From Callorhinus ursinus (taxonomy: Eukaryota; Chordata; Mammalia; Carnivora; Otariidae), in the NCBI RefSeq assembly GCF_003265705.1, contig NW_020313005.1, positions 13,657,311 to 13,721,310 on the forward strand: DNA of 64,000 nt, in the 5' to 3' direction. Positions 36,958 through 47,525 of this stretch are shown piece after piece (the first letter of the stretch is position 1; each line of letters opens with the position of its first letter). Both the position numbers and the translations under genes were made by a program. A model generated the notes under the pieces. It did not search any database. It saw nothing but the letters and a program-made list of their open reading frames with translations, and had not been told where the DNA came from.

Positions 36958-37855
36958 TTAGAGGACCTCTTTCAAGATTTCTTGTAGGGCTGGTTTTGTG
37001 TTTGCAAATTCCTTTAGTTTTTGTTTGTCCTGGAAGTTTTTTTATCTCTCCTTCTATTTTCAATGATAGCCGAGCTGGATATAGCATTCTTGGCTGCATA
37101 TATTTCTCGTTTAGTGCTCTGAATATATCATGCCAGTCCTTTCTGGCCTGCCAGGTCTCCGTGGATAGGTCTGTTGCCAATCTAATGTTTCGACCATTGT
37201 AGTTTACAATATCCCTTCTCACGATCTGCTTTCAAGATTTTCTCTTTGTCTCTGAGACTTGTAAGTTTTACTATTAGATATCAGGGTGTTGACCTATTTT
37301 TATTGATTTTGAGAGGGGTTCTCTGTGCCTCCTGGATTTTGATGCCTGTTTCCTTCCCCACATTAGGGAAGTTCTCTGCTATAATTTTCTCCAATGTACC
37401 TTTTGCCCCTCACTCTCTTTCTTCTTCTTCTGGGATCCCAATTATTCTAATGTTGTTTTGTCTTATCATATCACTTATCTTTCTAATTCTGCCCTCGTGA
37501 TCCAGTAGTTGTTTATCTCTCTTTTTCTCAGCTTCTTTGTTTTCCATCATTTGGTGTTCTATATCGCTAATTCTCTGTTCTACCTCATTTATCCTAGGAG
37601 TTATTGCCCCCATTTTTGATTGTACCCCATTAATAGCCTTTTTAATTTCGATTTGGTTAGATTTTAGTTCTTTTATTCTCCAGGAAGGGTGTCTCTAATA
37701 ACTTCCATGCTTCTTTCAAGCCCAGCTAGTATCTTTAAAATCATGATTCTGAACTCTAGGTCTGACATCGTACTAATGTCTGTATTGAGTAGGTCCGTGG
37801 CAGATGGTATTACTTCTGGTTCTTTTTGCTGAGGTGACTTTTTTCGTCTTGTCAT
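36958..37855 (-). pseudogene. L1 ORF1 (RNA-binding protein), broken
   Basis: L1 ORF1 protein binds L1 RNA as a trimer. Start MTRRKKSPQQKEPEV at 37855. The first open piece (60 codons) ends at 37673, the coiled-coil piece is 37613-37410, and the RNA-recognition/C-terminal piece is 37222-36953 (ATDLSTETWQARKDW, then a frameshifted end). Expected length is near 300 codons. At least two frame breaks. Confidence 0.93.
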
Positions 37856-37959
37856 TTTGTCCAGAGGAGAATAGATGAATGAGAGAACAAAATGCTAACA
37901 GGTTAACAACGTCTCCTGAAAATATACTCTAAACAAATCATAAAAGACCTGAAACCATG

Positions 37960-38445
37960 GGAAAAGAAAGGGAAAGAAAGAAAAATGAACGAGAAAAAAT
38001 AAAGATAAAAAGATAAAGATAAAAACAAACAAAAACAGAACAAACAAAACAAAAAAAACAGAATATGATCAAATATGATCAGGCTGCTGCATATGTCATT
38101 GCCACACACTAGATTTTGGTGGTATTTTGGTGTGTTAGAAGAAAGTGACTCCCAAAATTTTAATGAAAGAAAGACTTATCTATGTACAAAATAAGGTTTG
38201 ATACAATGAAGGGATGGAAGATGACTGTAAAGATGAAAATTATAAAATATTTGATAAAAGCAATTGAGAAGATAAGAAGTTGTTTGAGAATAGAAAGAAG
38301 ATTAAAAAAAAGGAAAAAATAAGGGAGAGAATGTGATCAGGCAGGAGACTAGAACAAAGACATACACTATTTATTTAGCATATATTTTGGTCTGTTAGAA
38401 GAAACTGTATCTCAAAATTTTAAAGAGAGTACAACATATATATAT
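37960..38445 (-). repeat. Duplicated A/T-rich module in L1 5'UTR
   Basis: The marker TGTTAGAAGAAA occurs at about 38133 and 38393, 260 bp apart, each followed by a CTCMAAATTTTAA-type stretch and preceded by a TATGATC/GTGATCAGGC-type stretch. The same two-unit arrangement is in the plus copy at 58.66-59.17 kb. Confidence 0.8.
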
Positions 38446-38545
38446 NNNNNNNNNNNNNNNNNNNNNNNNNNNNNNNNNNNNNNNNNNNNNNNNNNNNNNN
38501 NNNNNNNNNNNNNNNNNNNNNNNNNNNNNNNNNNNNNNNNNNNNN
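38446..38545. other. Assembly gap (100 N) in L1 5'UTR
   Basis: Alignment by eye to 58.64-58.80 kb predicts roughly 140-150 missing bases, rich in A and T runs. Confidence 0.99.
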
Positions 38546-38707
38546 AACTTTGAAAAACAAATGAATCATGGTAAAAAAGCCATGAATTCTATGTGCAGTA
38601 TTCCCCTAGCACTGGAGTTCTCCCGTTCTCCTTGATCAGTAAACTTGGTCTTGGCTGGCTGTTCGTGCTGATCTTCTGGGGAAGGGGCCTCTTGCTGTGG
38701 TTCCCAA

Positions 38708-39205
38708 ATGTCTTTGCCAGAGGTGAAATTGCCCCACCCTTTTCAGTCCGGGCGAAGTAATCTGCTCGGGTTTGCTCTTGGGAGCTTTTGTTCCCTGCAA
38801 GCTCTTGGTACAAATTTGGAGGATCAGAGTGAAAATGGTGGCCTTCCAATCTCCAACTGGAGTAGCCGAGAACTCGGGGCCCACTCCTCAGTGTGCCCCC
38901 AGAGAAAAGAAGTCAGTCACTCTTGTCTCCCCGGTCTCCAGCCGCACTCCGTGCTCACCCGGCCTGAGTGTTTCTATCTCTGGCACCCGACCCCGTGTGG
39001 AGTCTCCACACCCAGCAGATCCCTGCGGTGCGCTCCCGCGCTACTCCTCCCAGGGGAGGAAGGGGAGTCTCCCCGGATCTGCCACTTGTTGGGTCCCTGC
39101 TGGAGGAACAGTGGCCCGACTGGGCCACGAAGCACAATTTATGGCAACCCCAAGCTGAGAGCCCAGCCCCTGGCTCCGTCTCTGCAGCCGGCTTCCCTGC
39201 TCTGA
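38708..39205 (+). other. Antisense open frame in L1 5'UTR
   Basis: 165 codons, antisense to the L1, in the CpG-rich 5'UTR. The reading around CLPGLQPHSVLTRPECFYLW is matched by frames in two other 5'UTR copies (58026-58292 minus and 20728-21069 plus), showing shared ancestry of the DNA. Other frames here are also open because GC-rich DNA has few stops. Coding is not supported, only noted. Confidence 0.35.
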
Positions 39206-39641
39206 TACCTGGGAGCTCTGCCACACTCAGGCAACCCCAGTCTTTCTGTGACCCCGAGGGTCCTGAGTCCACATTGTCCCGCGAGGGCTCCCCCCCATCT
39301 TAGCCACTGGAGCGACGTCCCTCAGTGGAGCCGACTTCTAAAATTTCTGATTTTGTGCTCCACAGCTTTATCACTTGCCAGAAGTGGCCAACGGTGGCCC
39401 CCTCCCCCGCCATCTATCCTCCCGAATATCACCTCGGATTCACTTCTCCACACGTCCTACCTTCCAGAAAGTTGTCGCTTTTCTGTTCAGAGAGTTGTTG
39501 CTATTCTTTTCTTCGATCTCCTGTGAGTTTGTAGGTGTTCAGAATGGTTTGATCCCTATTCAGCTGAATTCCTGAGATCGGAGGAAATCCAGGTCTTCTA
39601 CTCCTCCGCCATCTTGCTCCACCCTCGAGGCAACTGCTTCT

Positions 39642-40309
39642 GGGGTGCTAGTTCAGAAGCACATCTTACCTTTGTGCCTGAAATCCTCTCCACTGAAAAG
39701 GGCTGAAATTCTAATCATTAAACATCTACTTCTAGGAGTAAGGTAAATTTTGAAGCCCCTTCTGCTTCCAATCAACTAGATCCTAAACAAAACATACTTT
39801 TCTAATGCATTGCTTGACTCAAGGGTGTTAAGGAAAATCTCCAAGAATTACTTCCTGAATAAACAAACAAATATTTAAATAACTTTATGAGCTTAGGCTG
39901 AAGTAATGAGCAGTAATTGGAGAACAAACTGCAAAAATGAAGTTGCCCCCCCCCAAAAATTCTAATATTAATGAAGCAGTAAGAGGTTAAATTGTCTGTC
40001 TGTTGCAAGATGCAAAATCTAATATTCACTCATTAGAATCTTTAACATGAACTCAACTGATTCCATGTTGACAGCAAACCTTGGCTTTTAGTAGAAACTG
40101 ATGTAAATCCTCTCTGAAAGATAACAACTTCTACTTAGACTGCCAGATTTTCGTAGATTACACTCAAACAAATTTATCTCACAATCAAGATCAACAAAAA
40201 CACTAAAAAAACGAAATCTTAATGACTAAAATTTACCAAAAACCAGAGATTTCCCCAAGGATGTAAGATATTGAAATTATCAAGCAGAATACAATATAAC
40301 TATGAATGA
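39642..40309. other. Single-copy AT-rich DNA
   Basis: Nothing recognised, apart from a 9-C run near 39947. Confidence 0.5.
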
Positions 40310-40423
40310 AGTATTTAAATATGTATGGAAAGAGTGAAAAACACAAAAACAAGGAGAGACTTTAAAAATGACCAGGAAGATTTGAATAAGAAGTCAAATA
40401 TAAATTTTAGGTATATACATATA

Positions 40424-40462
40424 TTTATATATAACATATAATTTATATATGTTATATATAAA
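40424..40462. repeat. Perfect AT palindrome, 17-bp arms
   Basis: TTTATATATAACATATA (40424-40440) pairs exactly with 40446-40462 across a 5-nt spacer. Able to extrude a cruciform in principle. Confidence 0.93.
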
Positions 40463-40681
40463 ATTAAAAATCAGTGTATAAGTTAAACAGCAGATCAAAT
40501 ATCACTGAAGGGATAATTAGTGAGTGAACTGAAATAAATTATTCGGAATATAGTACAGAGAAAGACAAAGAGATGGAAATATAAAAGAAAGTTTTAGAAA
40601 TATGTAGGAAAGAACAAGGTGTAATATAAGTTGAAGAAACTGCCAGAAAATGAGAATAGAGAAAATGGAAGTGAGACAATA

Positions 40682-40977
40682 CAGTTGACCCTTGAATAAC
40701 ATGGGGGTTAAGGGTGCCAACCCCCTGTGCAGTCAAAACTCCACGTGTAACTTTTGATTTCCCCCAAAACTTATCTACTAGATAGCCTACTGTTGACCCG
40801 AAGCCTGGCTGATAACATAGTCAACACATATTTGTATGTTATATGTATTGTATACTGTATTCTTACAATAAAGTAAGCTAAAGAAATACATTTACAGTAC
40901 TGTACTGTATTTATTTCAAAAATCCAAATATAAGTGGACCCATGCAGGTCAAACTCATGCTGTTCAAGGTGTCACTG
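40682..40977. mobile_element. Tigger-like DNA transposon (MITE)
   Basis: 296 bp bounded by terminal inverted repeats beginning CAGTTGACCCTTGAATAACA (left) and CAGTGACACCTTGAACAGCA (right, reverse strand), with TA at both borders (40680-40681, 40978-40979). This fits a non-autonomous Tc1/mariner-superfamily (pogo/Tigger) element. No transposase. It splits the old L1/HAL1 ORF1 remnant. Confidence 0.85.
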
Positions 40978-41350
40978 TATATGAAGACAATGGCTGAAAA
41001 TAATTTCATGAAATATATGCATTCGCACATAAAGGAAACAAAGTAAATACCAAGCAAGATAAATTAGGAATGAATCTACACCTTTACAATTTGTGTGTGA
41101 TGAAAGAGCAACAAAACTGAAGAGAAGTTCTTCAAAGTATCCACAGAGGCAAGTTGGATCGTCTACAAAGAAATGACAACAATGGAAGCTATAAGATTAA
41201 AAAAAAAAAAAAAGATAAAGCCATAAAGATAAAGCTAGAGGGAGAAGGAAAGAAAATGACCATAGATAGAAGGTAGGAGATTGAAAAAGAAATGGTACTC
41301 AAGTAAGTTGGTAAACAGGTGGGTAAACATTGTATGTACAAAATAACAAA

Positions 41351-41524
41351 GGGGCACCTGGGTGGCTCAGTCCGTTAATCATCTGCCTTCAGGTCAGGTC
41401 ATGATCCCAGGGTCCTGGGATGGAATCCCACATTGGGCTCCCTGCTCAGTGGAAAGCCTGCTTCTCCCTCTCCCCCCTGCTTGTGCTCTCTCTCTCTCAA
41501 ATAAATAAATAAGTCTTTAAAAAA
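41351..41524 (+). mobile_element. Can-SINE
   Basis: Plus-strand GGGGCACCTGGGTGGCTCAG head, CT-rich body and AAATAAATAAATAAGTCTTT tail. AAAATAACAAA before it and AAAATAACACAAA after it form the target-site duplication. Confidence 0.96.
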
Positions 41525-41895
41525 ATAACACAAATAATAATACTGTCCTCTAGAGCAGTGCTTAAAGCTTTATTCATTTGGGGATAGTTAAGAAGTATAT
41601 CCTCATTTGGTGGACATACTGTGAAGTAGGATGTACTTTCACCAAAAATTTAGTTGAGATTGTGATGCCATACTCCACCAAGAGGGTATGGAAAGAATTA
41701 TTACTTATATAATGAGGAGCAGAACAGCTGCCAGGCATTCCAAAAATGGCTTGAGAGAGCCAGAAAAGGAAACTGGCTTAGAGTTTTTAAGGTGGTTTGG
41801 GTGGGGTGGATGGGGGTTTTTATGCATGGTTTTGAACTTCTGCAGGTGGCAAAGAAAGGAGCACTGGGGCTTTCTTATTTCTCTTGCTCAGATGT
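41525..41895. other. Unassigned, GC-mixed DNA
   Basis: No gene recognised. 41740-41930 has the texture of an LTR but I cannot name one; it could be the 3' LTR side of the retroviral remnant that follows. Confidence 0.3.
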
Positions 41896-41989
41896 ACAGC
41901 AGAAGGGGAAGAGAGCAGGGTGAGGCTTAAAAGCTGTCAGCAGCCAAATATATATATAAAAAATATAGTTAGACTCTTTATTACAATTC

Positions 41990-42760
41990 ACCCCAGTCAT
42001 CATATGACTGATGACTAAAATGTGCCATGTTTCCTTTAATTGATTTTTCACTGAAGTAAGACATTATGGTTCCGTGTGTGGCTGGTAAAGGAGCTGAAAG
42101 TTCCATTGAAAGTACTATTCAATAGAGTAGCAGTGTGTATTCTGAGAAGTAAAATGAGTGTTTTGGTCACTATCAATGAATTCTGGAACTCTGAACAGAA
42201 TAAGAAGTGTCTTGTTGATGCCTTGTATTGTGTTTCTAGTATGTACAGGGACATATGTAATGTGAATTTATATTTTGGTATCTGAGGCAAGAGATTCCCA
42301 GGATTCTTTACCCAAAAAGGTAAAACCTTGTACAAGGAATTGTTGCTTCTGCCAAAGGTTGGTCCAGAAAATGGCAGAATCTGTAAAAATGTGCAACTCT
42401 AGCTAATTGTTAATCAGATCATTTGGTGTCAAAATAACTGCCTGAAGTTTGACCAGTTGTGCTGACATCCCAGCTAAGGGATGAAAAGCAATAACTCTTC
42501 ATTGAACTCTATATATGTTATATATACAGATGGACTCCCTTTGCTGTTCACTCAGTTAAGACCAAAGGGCTCCCTAAGTAGTCAAACAATCTGTGAAAGA
42601 AGTCACCTCCTCTAGCACCATGACAAGAGACTGAATATAGGGGAGGCCACCTCCTTCTCAAAAGTGGGATATGCCAACGGACTGAGGTTTGGATCTGTCC
42701 TGTAGTTAGGCAGACTTAGTGGCCATGTCGAGTTTGTAGGGTGCTGCTTTCCTAACCCAG
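41990..42760 (-). pseudogene. ERV pol remnant, RNase H and integrase part
   Basis: Minus-strand reading around 42370-42405 gives an Asp-Ser after a Phe-Thr (HIFTDS), the RNase H pattern. Around 42140-42198 the reading IDSDQNTHFTS fits the integrase core with its catalytic Asp. Stops and frame changes lie between them. The short open frame 42048-42335 is a neighbouring frame. The order downstream of the RT supports a single pol gene. Confidence 0.62.
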
Positions 42761-43259
42761 GGAACTGGCTATGGGGGTGTGTGGTCATGGGCCCAGGGCC
42801 TGTGAGAGCCTCTATTTTAAGGAAAGACTAGTGTGTGGCCAGCAGTTGCCACTCTAATAATATATAAGATGTAGCTGAGGAGGGCAATTTCTTGCATCAG
42901 AAGCCCATGGGCAACTTAAGCCCATTATGGGGGGTTAGAGTCTCTAGGAGCCATGAAAGGAAGTTTCTAAAGCCTTTACAGAAAAGGAATCTCTGGAAAG
43001 TACTATTGGGAATGTCTGATGTATTTATAATTTGAACAAATTCTGGAGCTTTTTGTTGGAGGGGTCTCATTCCAGATGGGTCAATTTGCAACTTAAATAA
43101 ATATTTGTAAATAAAGAATGTATTGACTTCCAAACTCAAAAAGACCTAAAAAATGTTGGGCCTGTTTACTATTATGGTTGCTAAGAAGGTAAATAACTGT
43201 TTATTGATAGTGCTAGGGATGACACTTTTCTCAGTTTACCAAATAATTTTCAGGAATTT

Positions 43260-44240
43260 AAGTGAAATGGCAAGACCTTGCACTATGTGTAGGATAATGG
43301 CCCATCTCCTTTTTGTGAGTTACTTTGTAAGCATTTGTATGTCTTAAGAGTGTGTCAAATGCATATCTTCAGAGGAGGATGGTATCAGTGTGGTTTCATA
43401 TCTGTATATCAAGAGAAAGTTATATGCCATTAAGATCTTACCTGCAAGGACTGTGTGCAATGGCAAGGTTACTGAAGACCTGAGTAGAGGTGTTATATTA
43501 GTTTGTTAGGCTACCATAACAAAATGCCACAGACTAGTTGACTTAAACAACAGGAATGTATTTTCTCACATTTCGGAAGCCTAGAGTTCCATGTTTAAGG
43601 GATCAACAGGTTTGGTTTCTTCTAAGGGCTCTCTCCTTGGTTTGCAGATGGCTGCCTCTTTGCTGTGTCTTCACATTGTCAATCCTCTTATGTATTCTCT
43701 GTGTCCTAACCTCTTCTTCTTGTAAGGGTAATGGTCATATTGGATTAGGGACATCCACATGACTTTTTTCTTAAACTGTAATTACCTCTTTTAAGGCCTT
43801 ATCTCCAAATTATAGTCAGTGATAAGTACTAGGGTATAAGACTTCAACAGATGAATTTTGGACGGACATAGTTCATCCCATAAGAGGCATATTGCATTCC
43901 TTTGAAAGTGAAAGCAACAGCTGTTGAAGTAGACTGTTGAAACAGACACTGAATAGAACATATTAGCCAAATCTATAATAGCAAAATATGTGCCAATTGC
44001 TGATTAGATGGAATCAGTAACTTCAATTATATTGGCTATAAGGGCATTAATGGCTGGGACCACAGCGTTCAAGTTGTGCTAAAACATTGTGAAGCACCAT
44101 TCATTTTATCCCAGTTCAAGAAAAAGCCAAATAAGGCTGCTAAGGGGAGAAGCAGTGGAGATAATTTTAGCTTCTCCAAGTAAGTCTTATATATTGGGTT
44201 TTAATTCTTGAAGGCTCTGTTTTAATTTAATTAGGCATTA
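43260..44240 (-). pseudogene. ERV pol remnant, reverse transcriptase part
   Basis: Around 43949-43990 the minus-strand reading contains IIDLANMF, the RT motif A pattern with its catalytic Asp. At 44070-44140 an upstream RT stretch with NEW and NLNAVVPA is readable. Around 43370-43400 the reading HTDTILL stands where motif C with its paired Asp is expected, so the active site is lost. The MaLR LTR sits between motifs A and C, and the frame is continuous on its two sides when the LTR and one 5-bp duplication are ignored. Confidence 0.68.
43491..43882 (-). mobile_element. Solo MaLR-type LTR in ERV pol
   Basis: Antisense MLT1/MST-type LTR (TTAGTTTGTTAGGCTACCAT start, GGTTTCTTCTAAGGGCTCTC, TTATCTCCAAATTATAGTCA, ATGAATTTTGGACGGACATA). 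AGAGG at 43486-43490 and 43883-43887 is a 5-bp target-site duplication, the size used by this group. Confidence 0.82.
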
Positions 44241-44751
44241 TTAACTATTTTAACTAGGGAGGGATGGTCCATGGGGTCCAATTTTTGTCAACCTCATTTG
44301 TAAGGGTCAAAGGTTTAATTTGATTTTAATTTGTTATTCATTATTTACTATTTAATTTATTAATCATTGGGCATTCAAGCCTATTATAGGATACTTTAAG
44401 GCAATGGGTACTATATCCACGGGGAATTTAGACTAGGCAATAGTTTTAATGATTAAAATGGGCATATTTCTTTGCCCTCTATTTTATGTTCAGTAACTCT
44501 TCTAAGATTATAGGGGATACCTTGTTTAAATTTAATAGCAACTCCAGATAAGTGTAATTTGGGCCACAGTATTAATTAAAGCCAAGAGGTTTGCCAATTG
44601 GTGAATGTCAGCAGATATTAATTTAGAACCCATGATCCACTATCTTTTCATTATATAAATTCTTTTAGTACATTTTGGGTGTCTAATTGGGTCAAATTGT
44701 GTATCTGTTTCAGTTTCTTGTTGTCATCTATGTCCTCTTCCAGTATCCAGG

Positions 44752-44840
44752 TTTCTTTTTTTCTTTTTCTTCCTTCCTATCTTTCTTTTATTCCCCCAAT
44801 TCCCCTCCTTCCCTTCCTTTCTTCTTTTCTTTCTTTCATT
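44752..44840. repeat. Polypyrimidine tract
   Basis: About 85 bases of almost only C and T on the plus strand (TTCCTTCCTATCTTTCTTTT and similar). Low complexity, which explains the Phe/Ser/Leu-rich open frames at 44679-44945. Confidence 0.9.
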
Positions 44841-44950
44841 TGGCTAATGGCTTACTTTGGGGGTTGGGGGATTTTCCTTATTTTGCTCATATACGTTTAT
44901 ACCATCAGTGTTAGGGACATCTCTTATGGAAAATGGCTGAATTAGTCCTT

Positions 44951-45731
44951 GGTTGTGCAGTAGGTGGGAGGCATGAGTAATTTCCCTATAACTCTGAGGG
45001 TCTGGATTTTTTGGGGGGTGACAGAGGCATAAGCAGTAGAAACAGCAAAGGTATTTTTGTAGGATCATAGTGACCTATCTGCTTTTAGGAGTACGACCTT
45101 AGCATGCTACATAGTAACTGCTCTTCCAGATGAGCAGCCACTCAATGGACCTGTATATTGCACAAGACAGCAGCATTTTCCCTGACTACTGCACAGAATG
45201 GAGCTAACACCTGGTTGAAGCATTCAACCAATGGTCCCAGAGTAAGAGTCACTCTCCTGAGTCTTATATCAGACATGGCTTATGCTGGAATCAAGAAACA
45301 ATTCAATCTGAGATACACAGATAGGTGTGGGTCAAAATACAGGAAACAGGGCCATTTTAATGAAGGCCCCAGTACCAAATACCTGACCCTAAATGCCAAT
45401 TATAACTTTTGACTAAGTTAGTTAAATCTGTAACAGAGGCTTGGGTGGAGTCCCGTAAATACAGGACAAAGTCATATGGCTCAAACCAAAAGCTCATGGG
45501 CAGGCAGCAGATCTAATTAACAATCTAGAGCAAGAGAAGAAAGACCCTCGGTCATGGTATTTGTTGTCTAGACATCCTGCTCACAGTGCCAATTGTTGTA
45601 GACACCCCATCATAAAAATTCTAAGCCAGTATCCTTTCTTGTCTCTTTGTAGCCATTTTCATGCTTGGGTCACACCTTGTATAATGAGCACAGCTCATTA
45701 TGTGAGTAATAGATTTTTTTTATTTCCTCTT
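44951..45731. other. Unassigned, possibly ERV 5' side
   Basis: Upstream of the pol remnant on the minus strand, so gag or leader sequence would be expected here, but I could not recognise it. The frames at 45158-45412 and 44844-45068 have no clear domain. Confidence 0.3.

Positions 45732-45778
<47 letters not shown>
45732..45778. repeat. (GT)n microsatellite
   Basis: About 22 GT units with one GC interruption. Confidence 0.97.
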
Positions 45779-45780
<2 letters not shown>

Positions 45781-45864
45781 ATGTGCTCATCAGACTTGGC
45801 ATCTGAACCAAATTTTTGGAAGGATCCATCCTTTTTCTGCAGAATGGCTACAACATTTGCTCTA

Positions 45865-45945
45865 GGGTAGGATCTGAGAATATGCATTTTAAACAAGCCC
45901 CAGGTAAGTTCAGTGGTGATGTCCATAGATCACACTTAAGGTGGC
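45865..45945 (+). mobile_element. MER5-like hAT transposon scrap
   Basis: GATCTGAGAATATGCATTTT, AACAAGCCCCAGGTAAGTTC and AGATCACACTTAAGG follow the order of the second half of MER5A (hAT-Charlie). The first half and the closing inverted repeat are missing or eroded. Confidence 0.6.
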
Positions 45946-46034
45946 AAGATTCTAGAGTCTGTTTTATTGTCTGAGGTAATAAAATACTGAATAACTTTAG
46001 TTTTTTAAGGTAAATATGCATCATTTAATTTGGA

Positions 46035-46241
46035 GGGTAAAATATATATAATTTATTCATTTGAGAGAGAGAGAACATGAGTGGAGGGAAGGGCAGAGGG
46101 AGAGGAAGAGAGAGAATCCTCTAGCAGAGTACCTGCCAAGTGCAGAGCCCCATGCAGTGCTCAATCCCAGAACCCTGAGATTACGACCTAATTCAAAATC
46201 CAGAGTTGGTCACCTAACCAACTGAGCCACCCAGGCACCCC
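46035..46241 (-). mobile_element. Old Can-SINE
   Basis: Reverse strand GGGTGCCTGGGTGGCTCAGT head, diverged body, GAATAAAT tail that merges into ATATATAT. It directly precedes an old L1 3' end. No clear duplication. Confidence 0.9.
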
Positions 46242-47304
46242 CATTCAGTGTTATATTAATTCAGGTGTACAATATAGAGATTCAACAATTCTATACATCA
46301 TCCAGGGCTCATCATGACAAATGCACACCTTAATCCCCATCACCTATATCACCCATCCCCCCACCCACCTCCCCTCTGGTAACCATCAGTTTGTTCTCTA
46401 TATTTAACAGTCTGTTTGTCGCTTTGTCTCTCTCTCTTTTTCTTCTTTGCTCATTTTTTTTGGTTGTTCCTTAAATTCCACATATGAGGTAAATCATATG
46501 GTATTTATCTTTGACTGACTTATTTTGCTTAGCATTATACTTTCTAGCTCCATCCATGCTGTTGCGTGGTAAGATTTCATTCTTTTTCATGGCTGAATAA
46601 TATGCCATGGTGTATACCACTTCTTTATCCATTCATCTATTGACGGACACTTGGGCTGCTTCCATAATTTGGCTATTATAAATAATGCTGCTATAAACAT
46701 AGGGGTGCATGTATCCCTTTGAGTTAGTGTTTTGTAGATTTTGGGTAAATACCCTGTAGTGCGACTGCTGGATCTGAGGGTAGTTCTATTTTTAACTTTT
46801 TGTGTTGATGTAGTACCAGTAGTTTATTTTTGCTTTGTTTCCCTTGCCTTGGGAGACATATCTAGAAAATGTTGCTACAGCCATTATCAAAGAAATTACT
46901 GCCTTCGCTCTCTTCTAGGATTTTTATAGTTTCAGGTCTCACATGTATGTCATTAACACATTTTGAGTTTATTTTTTTTGTACAATGTAAGAAGGAAGTC
47001 CAGCATGTAGCTGTCCAGTTTCTAATTTTTGGCATTTTTGTGCCAGTTCCTGGTTTTGCTAATCAGTTCTATTGTGTTTTTAGTTTCTATTATCATTTAT
47101 TTGTGCTCTAATGTTTTTATTTCCTTTCTTCTGCTGGTTTTGGGTTTTGCTTGTTGTTCCTTTTCTAGCTCCTTTATGTGTAAGGTTAGGTTTTTGTTTG
47201 AAAATTTTCTTGCTTTCTGAGGTTGTCCTGTATTGCTATTAACTCCCCTCTTAGAACTACTTTTGCTGCATCCCAAAAGTCTTGGACAGTTGTGTTTTCT
47301 TTTC

Positions 47305-47488
47305 TTTTTTTTAAAGATTTTATTTATTCATTTGACAGAGAGGGAGGGAACACAAGCAGGGGGAGTGGGAGAGGGAGAAGCAGGCTTCCTGCTGAGCAGG
47401 GAGCCTAATGCAGGGCTCGATCCCAGAACCCTGGATCATGACTTGAGCCAAAGGCAGATGCTTAATGACTGAGCCACCCAGGAGCCCC
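47305..47488 (-). mobile_element. Can-SINE in old L1 ORF2
   Basis: Reverse strand GGGGCTCCTGGGTGGCTCAG to an AATAAATAAAATCTTTAAA tail. TTGTGTTTTCTTTTC (47290-47304) and TTATGTTTTCATTTTC (47489-47504) are an imperfect target-site duplication. Confidence 0.94.
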
Positions 47489-47525
47489 TTATGTTTTCAT
47501 TTTCATCTTTTTCCATGTACTTTTT

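Larger units (their letters stand above)
37856..39626 (-). promoter_or_regulatory. L1 5'UTR (internal promoter), with gap
   Basis: About 1.77 kb. The outer kilobase (38.57-39.63 kb) is GC- and CpG-rich, as expected for the L1 internal promoter. The inner part next to ORF1 is very A/T-rich on one strand (T-rich sense) and contains a duplicated module of about 260 bp. A gap of 100 N sits at the junction. Open frames on the other strand (for example 38708-39205) are treated separately. Confidence 0.85.
32533..39641 (-). mobile_element. Full-length L1 LINE with target-site duplication
   Basis: Complete antisense L1: poly(A) side at 32548, 5' terminus at 39626 (reverse strand GGTGGAGCAAGATGGCGGAG). 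The flanking repeats GAGGTAACTGCTTCT (32533-32547) and GAGGCAACTGCTTCT (39627-39641) differ at one base. Length is about 7.1 kb including a 100-N gap in the 5'UTR. Parts from high to low coordinate: 5'UTR 39626-37856, ORF1 37855-36958, spacer, ORF2 36876-33015, 3'UTR 33014-32548. Both ORFs are broken, so it cannot move itself. Confidence 0.96.
40310..41214 (+). pseudogene. Old L1/HAL1-type ORF1 remnant
   Basis: Landmarks of an old L1 ORF1 in plus orientation: AAACAGCAGATCAAATATCA, AGAGAAAGACAAAGAGATGG, AATAGAGAAAATGGAAG, then after the DNA transposon AATGGCTGAAAATAATTTCA and ACAACAATGGAAGC, ending in an A-run at 41200-41214. Heavily mutated. HAL1 (an L1 relative with ORF1 only) is possible given the A-run soon after the ORF1-like end. 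Confidence 0.65.
41896..44950 (-). mobile_element. Decayed endogenous retrovirus, internal region
   Basis: Minus-strand retroviral pol remnant in the normal order RT, RNase H, integrase from high to low coordinate (see the two parts below), interrupted by a MaLR LTR at 43491-43882. The pattern of motif A and integrase residues is closest to ERVL-like or related old families, but I cannot fix the class. No intact frame, no clear gag, env or flanking LTR pair. Limits are approximate. Confidence 0.6.

Noticed and set aside
42897..43139. 80-codon minus frame as an independent small gene
   Set aside because: It lies within the decayed ERV pol stretch, between the RT and RNase H parts, and no conserved start or domain is seen.
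44679..44945. Phe/Ser/Pro-rich frame as a membrane protein
   Set aside because: It translates a polypyrimidine tract.
45561..45806. Frame with Cys-Val repeats
   Set aside because: It translates a (GT)n microsatellite.
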